A stretch of DNA of 64,000 bases from QGON01 sp963691905 (lineage in GTDB: Bacteria; Pseudomonadota; Gammaproteobacteria; Chromatiales; Chromatiaceae). The stretch is from contig OY829894.1 of assembly GCA_963691905.1 (NCBI GenBank), forward strand, positions 496,001-560,000, written 5' to 3'. Under the pieces are notes generated by a model. The model worked only from the letters and a program-made list of their open reading frames with translations, was not told where the DNA came from and did no database searches. Numbering within the stretch: position 1 is the stretch's first letter; the number at the start of each line of letters is the position of its first letter. Of the stretch, positions 43,158 to 53,566 are shown piece after piece. The position numbers were made by a program, and so were the translations under genes.

Positions 43158-43597
43158 CACTTGATCCTTCAACGCGATTGACTAAATCTGACTTGAGCCA
43201 GTCTCTGCCGGCATCAAGTCATAAAATAAGGTTTGACCCGCACACTCTCCCCAAACGTCTCTATATTCATGCGGGAACACCGGAACATCATTGGCGGTCT
43301 TTCCCGGTAAGGTTAGCACAGACGAAACTGATTTATGAACAGAAAGTTAGACAGGTTTTCTCATGAGTAGCGATTAGTTGGCGCAGGGCCAATTGGCTAA
43401 GGCCTGTCAACACTGTATCCGAATAGTGTTAACGGGCTCCAGGTAACAGAAAGAACGAATGGCAGTGGGGAAATCTGGAGAATATCATTCTGATAATTCA
43501 GCTGAATTCGCCTCTATGGCTGGCCAATCCTGGTTTTCAAGAAACCGGCAGGCTGGCCGATAGAATTGTGAAATAGGGTTAACAGCAGGTGATTTAA
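43158..43597. other. 440-base intergenic region between divergent genes
   Basis: No gene, RNA or repeat of the families above is seen. The stretch 43528-43572 can form an imperfect hairpin in which GGCTGGCC pairs with a downstream GGCTGGCC-containing segment through TCCTGGTTT and GAAACCGG. Promoters for the DUF1631 gene and the HDOD gene should lie here; none could be called reliably. Confidence 0.35.
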
Positions 43598-44464
43598 ATG
43601 AATGCCGAGGAACTGGTCAAAGGGATAGAACATCTGGTTTCGCTGCCGGATGTCTGTATCAAGGTCAATATGATGGCCGATTCTCCGCTCTATTCAGCAA
43701 AAGATTTCGGGGAGGTGATCTCTCAGGATACCGACCTTTCCGCCCGCCTCCTGAGTATGGTCAACAGTGCCTTCTACGGTACGCGGGCTCCGGTGGAGAC
43801 AATCTCCAGAGCCGTCACGGTCATTGGTTCAAAGGGCCTGCGCAACCTGGTTCTGGTTACCTCGGCGGCTGAGATTTTTACCGGCATCCCTGCTGATTTG
43901 ATCGATATGACAGAATTCTGGCGATACTCAGTGACGACCGGGATTATTGCCAAAGCGCTCTCAACCCAATGCAATGTTTTGCATGGTGAACGCCTGTTTG
44001 TGATGGGTGTACTGCATGATATCGGCAGGCTGGTTATCTACTTGCGCCTGCCCGAGCAGTCGCGGGATGTATTGCTGATTACCGGGGGGGACGATGCCAT
44101 TCTTGCAGACACTGAGGCGGATGTTTTCGGTTTTTCCCACATGGATGTCGGTGCAGCATTGCTGAAAACCTGGCAACTGCCGGAAAGTCTGATTACCGTC
44201 GCTGGAACTCACCATGAACCGCTGAACGCGGGTGACTACCGGCTTGAAGCTTCCCTGGTAAACATCGCGGGCTTGCTCGCACAGGGTGAAATGACCGGTG
44301 AGCCGCTGGATGAGATTCTTGAGCAGATACGCCCCGAGGTCTGGCAGACCACTGGCCTGGACAACGATAAGGTCGCATCGGTGATGGAGGAGGTTCCGGC
44401 CCGGGTGGCTGAAGTACTGGATGTTGTGCTGGCGCCCAATGTGCCTGCGGAGCAGAGGCGCTGA
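43598..44464 (+). CDS. HDOD domain signalling protein
   Basis: The 288-residue protein is a stand-alone HDOD domain (GIEHLVSLPDVCIKVN; ISQDTDLSARLLSMVNSAFYG; ISRAVTVIGSKGLRNLVL; MGVLHDIGRLVI). HDOD is a degenerate HD-type domain without established catalysis, common in bacteria with complex signalling. An AGGTGA Shine-Dalgarno 8 bases upstream supports the ATG at 43598. It lies beside the c-di-GMP-related DUF1631/PilZ genes and is probably signalling-related as well. It is followed by two repeat elements. Confidence 0.9.
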   Translation: MNAEELVKGIEHLVSLPDVCIKVNMMADSPLYSAKDFGEVISQDTDLSARLLSMVNSAFYGTRAPVETISRAVTVIGSKGLRNLVLVTSAAEIFTGIPADLIDMTEFWRYSVTTGIIAKALSTQCNVLHGERLFVMGVLHDIGRLVIYLRLPEQSRDVLLITGGDDAILADTEADVFGFSHMDVGAALLKTWQLPESLITVAGTHHEPLNAGDYRLEASLVNIAGLLAQGEMTGEPLDEILEQIRPEVWQTTGLDNDKVASVMEEVPARVAEVLDVVLAPNVPAEQRR

Positions 44465-44478
44465 CTAAATCCTACTTC

Positions 44479-44500
44479 GTAGGAACGGCGCCCGCCGCGA
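44479..44500 (+). repeat. REP-like palindrome, family C
   Basis: GTAGGAACGGCG-CCCG-CCGCGA has inner arms CGGCG and CGCCG-like and belongs to the GTAGGAGC/GTAGGAAC class common in gammaproteobacteria. A related GTAGGAAC element is in the lepA leader (63196-63213, opposite strand). Confidence 0.6.
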
Positions 44501-44537
44501 TTTACCTGTCTACGGATTCATCGCAGAAGTGACAAAT

Positions 44538-44603
44538 GTAGGGTGCGCCGTGCGCACCAGAATAAGCAGTTACAGCAATCATGGTGCGCTCAGCGCACCC
44601 TAC
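44538..44603. repeat. Dispersed repeat family A, head-to-head pair
   Basis: A direct unit (44538-44558, GTAGGGTGCGC-CGT-GCGCACC) and an inverted unit (44583-44603, GGTGCGC-TCA-GCGCACC-CTAC) flank a 24-base linker. The whole element is an inverted repeat. It lies upstream of recC. Confidence 0.88.
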
Positions 44604-44671
44604 CAGCATGAATTAAAAGTGATTGCCACAGGCTCATGATTTGAGCCTCAGAGAGGGTAGAATAGGCTCTC

Positions 44672-47600
44672 ATGTTGAGACTCTATCAATCCAATCGACT
44701 CGATATTCTGTCCCTGCGGCTGAGCACGCTGCTGGCTGAACCGATGATCTCTCCTCTGGAGGAGGAGGTGCTGGTTGTGCAGCATCCCGGCATGGCGCGG
44801 TGGCTCTCCCTTGAAATTGCGGAAAAACTGGGAATCTGTGCCAACATCCGTTTTCCCATGCCTGCCTCCTTCGTCTGGGAGGTGTTTCGTGCCTTTCTTC
44901 CTGATGTCAGTGAATTCAACAGGTTTGAACCCTCCCTGCTCAGATGGCGAATATTCCAACTGCTCGATGAGATTGGCCAAGAGCCGGTATTTGCACCAGT
45001 CAGACATTATCTGAGGAAAGAAAGTGAGAAGCGTCGTTTCCAACTGGCTGACAGGCTGGCGGGCCTGTTCGACCGCTATCTGGTCTATCGTCCCGACTGG
45101 ATCCGGAAATGGGATCAGGGTGAGTCTGCTGTCGTTGGGGATGAGTGGCAAGCCGAAATCTGGCGCCGGTTGGCCGCAGACGAGGCTGTTCATTGGGTGC
45201 ATCTGCAGGAATCCCTGTTCCAGGCCATGTCGGGCGATGCCGCAAATCCTCCCCGCGGTTTACCAGCGCGACTCTTTCTCTTTGGGGTGCCTACGCTCTC
45301 TCCGGGCTATCTTGAGATAATAAGGCAGCTCTCCCGTTGGATAGATATCCATCTTTTCCTGCTGAATCCCTGTGAGGCCCATTGGCTTGAAATCATGCCC
45401 GAGGGGGAGAAGGTGAGACGGGAGTTGATGTCATCCGATATCGAAGACCTCTACCTGGAGGTCGGCAATCCGCTGCTTGCCTCTCTGGGGCGCCAGGGCA
45501 GAGATTTTTTCTCCACGATCAATGAGTTCGATCCAGGCTCAGAGGAGTGGTTCGATAACGCAGAAGGGGATGGCTGCCTTGCCGGACTACAGCGTGAGAT
45601 TTTGCATCTCGAACAGCCTGAACCCATCGAAGATGAACGAGATCATTCTGTTGCATTTCACCGCTGCCACAGTCCCATACGGGAGGTTGAAGTCCTCTAT
45701 GATCAGCTGTTGGCAATGTTCGAGGAGATGCCCGATCTGATCCCCGCCGATATTCTGGTGATGACACCCGATATCGATACCTACGCGCCGCTTATCGAAG
45801 CCCGTTTCTCCGAGCCGGGGGATTGTCCTGCCATTCCCTATCGCATCAGCGATCGGACCCAAGGGCTGGAAAATCCCTATGTCACGGCGTTCCTTGATCT
45901 GCTTTCGGTCCCTGCCGGCCGCTATGGAGTCGATGAGGTTCTCAGGTTACTGGAGTTTCCGGCGATTCAGCAGCGGTTCGGCCTCGATGATGCGGGTCTG
46001 GAACGCATCGTCGAATGGATTGAGCAGGCTGCCATTCGCTGGGGACGGGACGCCGAGAGTAAATTGAGTTTTGATCTGCCTGCCGACCCACGGAATACCT
46101 GGCGTTTCGGGCTGGAGCAGCTGGTACTGGGTTACGCCATGTCGCCAAACGATGAAACCTTGTGGCAGGGCATTCCACTCCCGGAGAGTGCAGAAGGTTC
46201 CGAATCTGTTTGGTTGAGTGGGTTGTTGGGTTTCTGCCGGTCCCTGTTTGAATTGGAGGACAGGCTGTCCGGTATGGTCACGGTTGCCATATGGTGTGAC
46301 CGCCTGCAGCGGATTCTGGATCGTTTTTTTGCCGCCGATGAGAGTGCAGAGCAGCCGCTGCAACTTGTTCGGGATACTCTTGTACGACTGGGTGAAGAAG
46401 CGGAAGAGGCCGATTTTCAGGGCCAGGTCTCTCTCTCCCTGATTTGTCAGCAACTTGAACTGCTCTTCAGTCACGGTTCAAGCCGGGGCTTTCTTGGTGG
46501 TGGTGTCAATTTCTGTGCATTCACCCCCATGCGCAGCCTGCCCTTCAAGGTGATCTGTCTGATCGGGATGAACGACGGCGCCTTTCCCAGGGAACCCCCA
46601 GCATTGGATTTTGACCTGATGGCAAAGCAGTTTCGTTTTGGCGACCGCTCACGACGCGCCGATGATCGTTATCTGTTTCTGGAGACTCTGATCTCTGCCC
46701 GTGAACGTCTCTATATCAGCTATGTCGGCCGCAGTCTCAAAGACAACAGCGCACTGCCTCCGTCGGTGTTGGTGGAAGAACTGCGGGACTATGTGGCATC
46801 TCAGGCGGGCAAGTCCGGTTTGGATAGGATGACCTTTACGCACCCGCTTCAGCCCTTCAGTCCCAACTATTTTCAACCGGAGGGACATCTCTTCAGCTAC
46901 TCATCGAGGATGCAAGAGGCAGCCCGGCTGGTTGGACGTGGTGAAAAACAGCGCCAGCCGCTGGTGGCCGCGCCGCTGCCCAAAATTGAACCGGTAACAG
47001 ATTCAGTGGATCTGCATCTGCTGCGACGTTTTTTCAGTGCAGGTCCTGCGCGGGCATTTGCGGCCCAGCGACTCAATCTCAGGTTGGAAACCGCCCGGGA
47101 TATTCCTGATGCACGTGAAACCTTCGAGATGGAAAAATTTACCGCCGAAGCCGTTGAGCGCGAACTGGTGGAACGGCTACTCTCTGGAGAGTCTGCGGAA
47201 TCCTTCTATCAACTGCTCGATCTCCGGGGTGAGTTGCCACACGGAAAACCCGGTCGACGTCACTTTCAACAGCTCTGCGGATCCGCTCAGTTAATGGTGG
47301 AACGGTTGAATGCGGGTGCTTTTGGTGAAGAGATGCCGCCCCTGGATGTCGATCTGATGCTGCACGGCCTGCGGCTGAGCGGTCGGCTGAACGGATTGCG
47401 CAGTACAGGCCTGCTCGAATACAGCGCAGGCAGGATATATCCCCATCAAAGACTGGATCTATGGATTCGATTTCTGGTGTTGAATCTTTTTAGGCCTGAA
47501 GGGGTGGCATGTGAGGCAATCTGGCTGTCACCGGATGAGGAGGGGAGGTTTATTGCACCGAACGACCCGGAAGCCCATCTGCAGCAGCTGGTGGCGCTCT

Positions 47601-47860
47601 ACCGGCAGGGTATGCTGACGCCACTGCATTTCTACGCAGGCACCTCCTGGTCCTATGCTGAGAAATGGCGGGCGACGGAAGATCGGCCGACGGCCCTCTA
47701 CCAAGCTCGAAGGCGCTGGTTCAACGACCCTCCTGCACACGGGAGCAAACCCCACCACAGACTGCTGATGCCTGGCGAGAGGATGCTGGATGAGGCATTC
47801 CATGAGATCAGCCTCGCCGTTTTTTTGCCCCTCATGGATCACATGGAGCTGGTGGAGTGA
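44672..47860 (+). CDS. recC: Exodeoxyribonuclease V gamma subunit RecC
   Basis: The 1062-residue protein begins LRLYQSNRLDILSLRLSTLL and contains the RecC-type inactivated helicase domains (for example HPGMARWLSLEIAEKLG, SIREVEVLYDQLLAMF-like and FCAFTPMRSLPFKVICLIGMNDGAFPR). RecC scans for Chi as part of RecBCD at double-strand ends. It is slightly shorter than the Escherichia coli protein (1122). It precedes recB with no gap, unlike E. coli, where ptrA lies between them. Confidence 0.95.
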   Translation: MLRLYQSNRLDILSLRLSTLLAEPMISPLEEEVLVVQHPGMARWLSLEIAEKLGICANIRFPMPASFVWEVFRAFLPDVSEFNRFEPSLLRWRIFQLLDEIGQEPVFAPVRHYLRKESEKRRFQLADRLAGLFDRYLVYRPDWIRKWDQGESAVVGDEWQAEIWRRLAADEAVHWVHLQESLFQAMSGDAANPPRGLPARLFLFGVPTLSPGYLEIIRQLSRWIDIHLFLLNPCEAHWLEIMPEGEKVRRELMSSDIEDLYLEVGNPLLASLGRQGRDFFSTINEFDPGSEEWFDNAEGDGCLAGLQREILHLEQPEPIEDERDHSVAFHRCHSPIREVEVLYDQLLAMFEEMPDLIPADILVMTPDIDTYAPLIEARFSEPGDCPAIPYRISDRTQGLENPYVTAFLDLLSVPAGRYGVDEVLRLLEFPAIQQRFGLDDAGLERIVEWIEQAAIRWGRDAESKLSFDLPADPRNTWRFGLEQLVLGYAMSPNDETLWQGIPLPESAEGSESVWLSGLLGFCRSLFELEDRLSGMVTVAIWCDRLQRILDRFFAADESAEQPLQLVRDTLVRLGEEAEEADFQGQVSLSLICQQLELLFSHGSSRGFLGGGVNFCAFTPMRSLPFKVICLIGMNDGAFPREPPALDFDLMAKQFRFGDRSRRADDRYLFLETLISARERLYISYVGRSLKDNSALPPSVLVEELRDYVASQAGKSGLDRMTFTHPLQPFSPNYFQPEGHLFSYSSRMQEAARLVGRGEKQRQPLVAAPLPKIEPVTDSVDLHLLRRFFSAGPARAFAAQRLNLRLETARDIPDARETFEMEKFTAEAVERELVERLLSGESAESFYQLLDLRGELPHGKPGRRHFQQLCGSAQLMVERLNAGAFGEEMPPLDVDLMLHGLRLSGRLNGLRSTGLLEYSAGRIYPHQRLDLWIRFLVLNLFRPEGVACEAIWLSPDEEGRFIAPNDPEAHLQQLVALYRQGMLTPLHFYAGTSWSYAEKWRATEDRPTALYQARRRWFNDPPAHGSKPHHRLLMPGERMLDEAFHEISLAVFLPLMDHMELVE

Positions 47861-47865
47861 GGCTG

Positions 47866-50800
47866 ATGGATCTCAACACCGTACCGCTGGAGGGGCTGAA
47901 CCTGGTGGAGGCCAGCGCCGGAACCGGCAAGACCTATACCCTTACCGGACTCTATCTGCGGCTGTTGATCGAACATGGGGTCGATCCGGATTCCATTCTC
48001 GTGGTGACCTATACCAATGCCGCGACCGCGGAGTTGAAAGCACGTATCAGGGGGCGTCTGCTGGAAGTGAGGGAGGCCTTTTCCAACGGGAAATCGAATG
48101 ATCCGCTACTTGTTTATCTGCTCCAGACTCAGCCGGATCATGCTGTGATGGTCAAGCGTCTCAATCTGGCGATTGCAGGATTTGACCGGGCGGCGATCTA
48201 TACCATCCACGGCTTTTGTCAGCGGGTATTGACTGAAAATGCCTTTGGGAGTGGGCAATCCTTCGATGCGGAACTGGTTCCGGATCAGACGGCTCGTGTG
48301 CAACAGATCGCGGATGATTTTTGGCGACGGGAACTGGAAAACTTACCGGACGGCATCACTGATCGGGTAAGGGCTGAAATCGGCACGCCGGAGGGTCTGC
48401 TCTCTGCGGTTCATGATGGCTTGGGCAAACCCTATTTGGCGGTGCGTGGGGCTGAAGCTCCTGCCGATCCCGCTGGGTTGGAGACACAGGCGGCGCAAAT
48501 CATCAAGCAGCTGCAACCATTATGGCAGGTGGATGGAGATTGGATTCGTGAAACGCTGGGTGACGCGGCGGTTTTCAAACAGACCTCCTATAAATCCAGC
48601 ATCATCTCACTCCTGTGCGATGAGATGGATAGCTGGCTGTCACAGGAGAGTCCGGCGGTTGAGGCCTTTGAGAGACTGGACAAATTTTCTTCCAGCTCCA
48701 TTGAGAAGGCGATTAAAAAGGGTCATCAGGTCCCGGAGCACGAATTCTTCGACCGATGCCAACGGTTTGCAGATCTGAAATCTGCAATCGCCAGCGCCTA
48801 TGCTGACAGGATCAAAACCATCTATCTGCAGTTCTACAATTTTCTCATTGATGAGCTGCCTAAGCGGCAGGCGGAAGCGGGTGAATGGTCATATGATGAT
48901 CTGCTGCTGCAACTCAAGGAGGCACTGTCGGGTAGCGGCGGGGCGCATCTGGTAAGGGCGTTGCGGCAACGCTATCCGGCGGCCCTGGTGGATGAATTCC
49001 AGGATACTGATCCGGTGCAGTATGAGATCTTTTCGCGCATCTATCGTAAATCGGCTCTACCGGTATTTCTGGTGGGCGATCCCAAACAGGCAATCTACAG
49101 CTTTCGCGGCGCAGACATCTTTGCCTATCTGAGGGCTCGCAACGATGCCGATGACCGTTATCACCTGAGCGTCAACTGGCGCTCAACGCCAACGCTGATA
49201 AAGGCGGTGAACGCCCTGTTTGACAGCGCTCCCGCACCTTTTTTCTACAAAGAGATACCGTTTCATCCCGTTGAGGCCGCCAGCCGGCAAGAGAATGGTT
49301 TGGTCGTGAGAGGGGATACATCCCAGCCCATGCGGATCTGGAAGCTGGCAATGGAGGAGATGAAGGTCGATGAGTTGCGTCACGCGGTGGCAATAACCAC
49401 TGCCCGTGAGATCGACAGACTGCTTGTGCTGGGTCGGACTGGCAAAGCGACCATTGATGGTGAACCCCTGTGCGGCAACGACATCGCAGTGTTGGTGCGC
49501 AAACATAAGCAGGCCGAGCAGATTTCCGTTGCCCTGCTGGAGCTGGGTATTCACAGTGTGCGCAGTGCCCAGGACAATATCTTTCATGGACTTGAAGCGG
49601 AAGAGCTGGAACGTCTGCTGCACGCCTGTCTCGATCCACGCCGTGAGTCTCTGTTACGGGCAACCCTGGCCACCGATATGTTGGGCTGGAGTGGTGAAGA
49701 GATCGATGCATTAACCTGGGATGAGACGGCAACTGGCAGTCAGGTGGAAAGTTTTCTCGACTACCATCAGATCTGGAGAGACCAGGGATTCATGCGAATG
49801 TTTCGCCACCTGTTGATACGACGGGGGGTGGAAAACCGATTGCTTTCATACGAGGATGGAGAACGGCGCCTGACCAATCTTTATCAACTGGGTGAGCTGC
49901 TGCATCAGCATGACAGGTCGATGCAGCCAGGTATGGAGGGTTTGATAAAGTGGCTCAGCCAGCAACGGCAGAGCGAGGCGCCCGTCGATGAAGAAAAACT
50001 GCTGCGTCTTGAAAGTGATGGCAACCTGGTACGCATCGTAACCCTGCACACCAGCAAGGGGTTGGAGTATCCGGTGGTATTTTGTCCCTTCCTTTGGGAT
50101 GAACAACCTGGATTCCGAAAGGGCCAAAAGTCCTACCTGTTCCATGATCCTGATACTGATTTCGAACCTGTCCTGGAACTGGGGTCAGCCAACTTCGAAA
50201 AAGACAAGATCCACAAGGCGGAAGAGAATCTGGCTGAGAGTCTGCGGCTGCTCTACGTGGCCTTGACCCGCGCCAGGCACCGCTGCTATCTGGCTTGGGG
50301 CAAGGTAAAAAACAGCGAAAATTCTCCACTGGCCTGGTTGCTGCATCCGGGGGAATTATCCTCCAATGATCCGATCAGCCAGTGGAAAAAAACCTACAAA
50401 CAAGTGAGTGAGGCAGCAGTGGCTCAACGGCTTGATGAGCTGGTGGAGCAGTCTGGTGGAAACATTCTTATCCAGCCGCTGATGGAGATCAACGAGGTTA
50501 CCCAGTTTCCCCTGGCACTCACCCCGGAGCTTGTTTCGGCCAGAGTCTTTGGCGGCAAAATCAGACCGGGTTCCTGGATCACCAGTTTCTCCGCGCTGGC
50601 CTCGGGTCATGGAGCCGACCTGCCGGATCGTGATGCGGTTCGCTCTGAGACGACCGTCACCCTGGACCCCACTCACGATATCCATGGATTTCCCAAAGGA
50701 CCCAAGCCTGGAACCTGTCTGCACACAATCTTCGAACACCTCGATTTTACAAATGCAGGCGATCCGGGGCTGGAAACTGTTATCCGGCAGCAGCTGCAAA

Positions 50801-51414
50801 ATCACGGAATCGAGACGCACTGGACACCTGTCGTTGAGAGGATGGTGCAGTCTGTGGTGAATACCGGGTTGGATGAAACCGGGCTGCGGTTATGTGATGT
50901 CAGCAGCAGACAACGAATCAACGAGATGGAGTTTCACTATCCGGTAGCCGGATTTGATTCGGCCAGACTGAAAAGCATTCTGGGAGAGGAGCCGTTCGCG
51001 ATTTCTGCGCGGGTCCAGCGGGCGGCAGCCGGTATCCGATTCGGTTCGATCCAGGGTTTTATGAAAGGTTTCATCGACCTGGTCTTTGAGGCCAACGGGC
51101 GATTCTATCTGCTGGATTACAAGTCGAACTGGCTTGGCACTGAAACTTCTGACTATGGTCAGGCTCAGTTGGAAAATGCCATGATCACGCACGACTATCC
51201 GCTGCAATATCTTTTCTACACCCTTGCCGTGCACCGTTTTCTGCGACTGCGTCTGGCCGATTACGATTATGATCGCCACTTCGGAGGTGTCTTCTATCTC
51301 TTTCTCCGGGGTATGCAACCTGCAACCGGGGCTGATTTCGGTGTTTTTCGGGAACGGCCGCCGAAGGCCTTTATCGAGGCGTTTGATCTGGCAATGCTGG
51401 GGGCTGATGAATGA
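47866..51414 (+). CDS. recB: Exodeoxyribonuclease V beta subunit RecB
   Basis: The UvrD-type helicase has Walker A VEASAGTGKTYTLTGLYLRL, Walker B VDEFQDTDPVQ, DPKQAIYSFRGAD, the late motif TLHTSKGLEYPVVFCPF and ALTRARHRCYL. The C-terminal RecB nuclease domain has GFIDLVFE and LLDYKSNWL with its catalytic Asp and Lys. Length (1182 residues from the ATG) is close to the E. coli protein. The start at 47866 follows the recC stop by 5 bases; a GTG at 47857 overlaps it and is an alternative. Confidence 0.96.
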   Translation: MDLNTVPLEGLNLVEASAGTGKTYTLTGLYLRLLIEHGVDPDSILVVTYTNAATAELKARIRGRLLEVREAFSNGKSNDPLLVYLLQTQPDHAVMVKRLNLAIAGFDRAAIYTIHGFCQRVLTENAFGSGQSFDAELVPDQTARVQQIADDFWRRELENLPDGITDRVRAEIGTPEGLLSAVHDGLGKPYLAVRGAEAPADPAGLETQAAQIIKQLQPLWQVDGDWIRETLGDAAVFKQTSYKSSIISLLCDEMDSWLSQESPAVEAFERLDKFSSSSIEKAIKKGHQVPEHEFFDRCQRFADLKSAIASAYADRIKTIYLQFYNFLIDELPKRQAEAGEWSYDDLLLQLKEALSGSGGAHLVRALRQRYPAALVDEFQDTDPVQYEIFSRIYRKSALPVFLVGDPKQAIYSFRGADIFAYLRARNDADDRYHLSVNWRSTPTLIKAVNALFDSAPAPFFYKEIPFHPVEAASRQENGLVVRGDTSQPMRIWKLAMEEMKVDELRHAVAITTAREIDRLLVLGRTGKATIDGEPLCGNDIAVLVRKHKQAEQISVALLELGIHSVRSAQDNIFHGLEAEELERLLHACLDPRRESLLRATLATDMLGWSGEEIDALTWDETATGSQVESFLDYHQIWRDQGFMRMFRHLLIRRGVENRLLSYEDGERRLTNLYQLGELLHQHDRSMQPGMEGLIKWLSQQRQSEAPVDEEKLLRLESDGNLVRIVTLHTSKGLEYPVVFCPFLWDEQPGFRKGQKSYLFHDPDTDFEPVLELGSANFEKDKIHKAEENLAESLRLLYVALTRARHRCYLAWGKVKNSENSPLAWLLHPGELSSNDPISQWKKTYKQVSEAAVAQRLDELVEQSGGNILIQPLMEINEVTQFPLALTPELVSARVFGGKIRPGSWITSFSALASGHGADLPDRDAVRSETTVTLDPTHDIHGFPKGPKPGTCLHTIFEHLDFTNAGDPGLETVIRQQLQNHGIETHWTPVVERMVQSVVNTGLDETGLRLCDVSSRQRINEMEFHYPVAGFDSARLKSILGEEPFAISARVQRAAAGIRFGSIQGFMKGFIDLVFEANGRFYLLDYKSNWLGTETSDYGQAQLENAMITHDYPLQYLFYTLAVHRFLRLRLADYDYDRHFGGVFYLFLRGMQPATGADFGVFRERPPKAFIEAFDLAMLGADE

Positions 51415-53240
51415 GAGATGAGAGACGACTGATCGGCCAACTTCAGGGCCAGGGCCTGCTGAGCGATCTGGACGTTTATTTTGCCGATCTCCTGCTGCAG
51501 AAGTCGGATCAGCCGTCAGAATGGTTGGCGCTTGCGGCTGCAATGGCCAGCCGGGCAACCCATGAAGGTCACGTCTGCTTCGATCTCAATGAGTTGACGG
51601 ACCGACCACTGAACGGACTCGACGGTCAGGTGATAGCCTCCGTGCCTTCGTTGAACGACTGGTCTATCCGACTGCGCCAGAGCGGCGTGGTCGGCGCGCC
51701 CGGTGAACATCAGCCGTTGATCCTCGATGTTTCAGGTCGGCTCTATCTGCATCGCTACTGGAAATATGAACACCGCCTTGGTTTTCTGCTGGATGAGCGG
51801 GCAGGTCGCCAAGCCCCCGATGTGGATGAGGCGGTGTTGCGAACAGGCCTGCAACAGCTGTTTCCAAATACCGGCGATGAAATCGACTGGCAAAAACAGG
51901 CCGCTGCCACAGCGGTATTACGGCGGCTCAGTGTGATCTCCGGTGGGCCTGGCACCGGCAAGACCACCACCGTGATGCGGCTACTTGCACTGTTGCGCCA
52001 ACAGCCGGGCGGCGAGGCGCTACGTTTTACTTTGGCAGCTCCAACCGGCAAGGCGGCTGCACGGTTGCAGGAGGCGATTCAGCAGTCGCGGAGTTCCCAT
52101 CATCTGCCCCCGGTGCTGATGGATTCTCTACCTGAGCTGGCCTCTACGCTGCATCGATTACTGGGTGTAAAGCACGGTAGCACCGGTTTTATTCACAATA
52201 GAGACAACCCTCTGGCGTTGGATGTGTTGGTGCTCGATGAAGCTTCGATGGTGTCTGTGGCACTGATGGCAAAGTTGCTGGAAGCTCTGCCCGATTCCGC
52301 CCGTCTGATTCTGCTGGGTGATAAGGATCAGCTTGCCTCGGTTGAGGCCGGGGCGATGCTGGGTGATATCTGTAGTGGCTATCGCGGGCCAACCCCTCGC
52401 TTTGCAGAACAGCTGCGGCGAGTCACTGGGGAGAGTCCACCCCCGGATTCCAGTGACCCGAGGGCGTTGGCGGATTCCGTGGTGGTACTTAAGAAGAGCT
52501 ACCGGTTCGATTCGGCAAGTCCTATCGGACGTCTGGCCAGGGCGGTGAACACAGGAAACATCAAGCAGGCTTGGGAACTGCTTGAAGAGGGCGGTTCAGC
52601 AGCGGAAATCCGCCGGATTCCAGTGACTGATGACACTGCTAAGCTCGCTGCCGGACGATATGCGAAAATATTTGAAAAAATCAGAAAGGAGTCGGCGCCG
52701 TCAGAGATCTTCGCCTCTCTTAACGATTATCGTGTGCTCTGCGCATTGCAACAGGGTCCCGACGGTGTCATTGCCATAAACAGGCGAATTGAGGCCGAAC
52801 TGCGTAGCAGGGGCTATATCACTGGGGATTCCGAGTGGTTTCAGGGACGGCCAGTATTGGTTACCCGCAACAGCTACGGATTGGGACTATATAATGGTGA
52901 CATTGGCGTTGCCCTGCCGAACCCACAAACCGGGGGAGAGATCTCAGTGGTTTTTCCAGTGGCGGATGGCAGCTTCCGCTGGATAGCATCTGCCCGGCTG
53001 CCAGAACACCAAACCGTTTTCGCCATGACGGTGCACAAGAGCCAGGGATCCGAGTTCAATGAAGTTCTTCTGCAACTGCCTGCCCGGGATAACCCGCTAT
53101 TGTCCCGTGAACTGTTGTACACCGCGATTACCCGTGCACGCAGCAGATTTCATATCTCAACCGAGCAGGAAGTTTTCCGCTCTCTTGTTCATAGGCAGTT
53201 ACGTAGGAACAGCGGTCTGGCGCAAGTTTTATGGCAGTAA
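51411..53240 (+). CDS. recD: Exodeoxyribonuclease V alpha subunit RecD
   Basis: The 609-residue SF1 5'-3' helicase has Walker A SGGPGTGKTTTVMRLL, TLAAPTGKAAARLQEA, VLDEASMVS, LLGDKDQLASVEAGAML and the C-terminal MTVHKSQGSEF and YTAITRARSR. Its ATG at 51411 overlaps the recB stop by 4 bases. Together the three genes encode the complete RecBCD machine. No terminator is evident after the stop. Confidence 0.96.
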   Translation: MRDERRLIGQLQGQGLLSDLDVYFADLLLQKSDQPSEWLALAAAMASRATHEGHVCFDLNELTDRPLNGLDGQVIASVPSLNDWSIRLRQSGVVGAPGEHQPLILDVSGRLYLHRYWKYEHRLGFLLDERAGRQAPDVDEAVLRTGLQQLFPNTGDEIDWQKQAAATAVLRRLSVISGGPGTGKTTTVMRLLALLRQQPGGEALRFTLAAPTGKAAARLQEAIQQSRSSHHLPPVLMDSLPELASTLHRLLGVKHGSTGFIHNRDNPLALDVLVLDEASMVSVALMAKLLEALPDSARLILLGDKDQLASVEAGAMLGDICSGYRGPTPRFAEQLRRVTGESPPPDSSDPRALADSVVVLKKSYRFDSASPIGRLARAVNTGNIKQAWELLEEGGSAAEIRRIPVTDDTAKLAAGRYAKIFEKIRKESAPSEIFASLNDYRVLCALQQGPDGVIAINRRIEAELRSRGYITGDSEWFQGRPVLVTRNSYGLGLYNGDIGVALPNPQTGGEISVVFPVADGSFRWIASARLPEHQTVFAMTVHKSQGSEFNEVLLQLPARDNPLLSRELLYTAITRARSRFHISTEQEVFRSLVHRQLRRNSGLAQVLWQ

Positions 53241-53566
53241 TGCAAGCCCCCTCTGCATCGGATAAACGCCCAAATTCGCAGAAAAACCATTCTTCCATTG
53301 GAATTTTTCTGACGGCATAAAAATTTATTAGGGATGAATAATCCCCGGCTGTGATAGGGTATGTCTGCTTTAGATTTCAGAATCTGCGCTAGATGCGCAT
53401 TTATATTGTAAAAACATAAGGTTATGCGAGCTTCCTGAGGTTGTGAATTAGCAGCATCAGCAAGATGCCATAACGGTCTTTTGAGAATCCTGTGCCGGCT
53501 TGGATCACACAGTGTGGCCCAACCGGTTGATTGAATTTTCGTGCGAAGCGAAGGAGACGAAATATC
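53241..53566. other. 326-base region upstream of sat
   Basis: No gene is seen. It contains short dyads such as AGATT-tcag-AATCT (53372-53385) followed by GCGC-tagat-GCGC, and AT-rich stretches that could hold the sat promoter. No clear sigma-70 pair could be assigned. AAGGAG at 53551-53556 is the sat Shine-Dalgarno. Confidence 0.4.

Noticed and set aside
43158..43597. Possible small RNA gene
   Set aside because: There is no promoter-terminator pair and no recognisable RNA family; only a weak hairpin.
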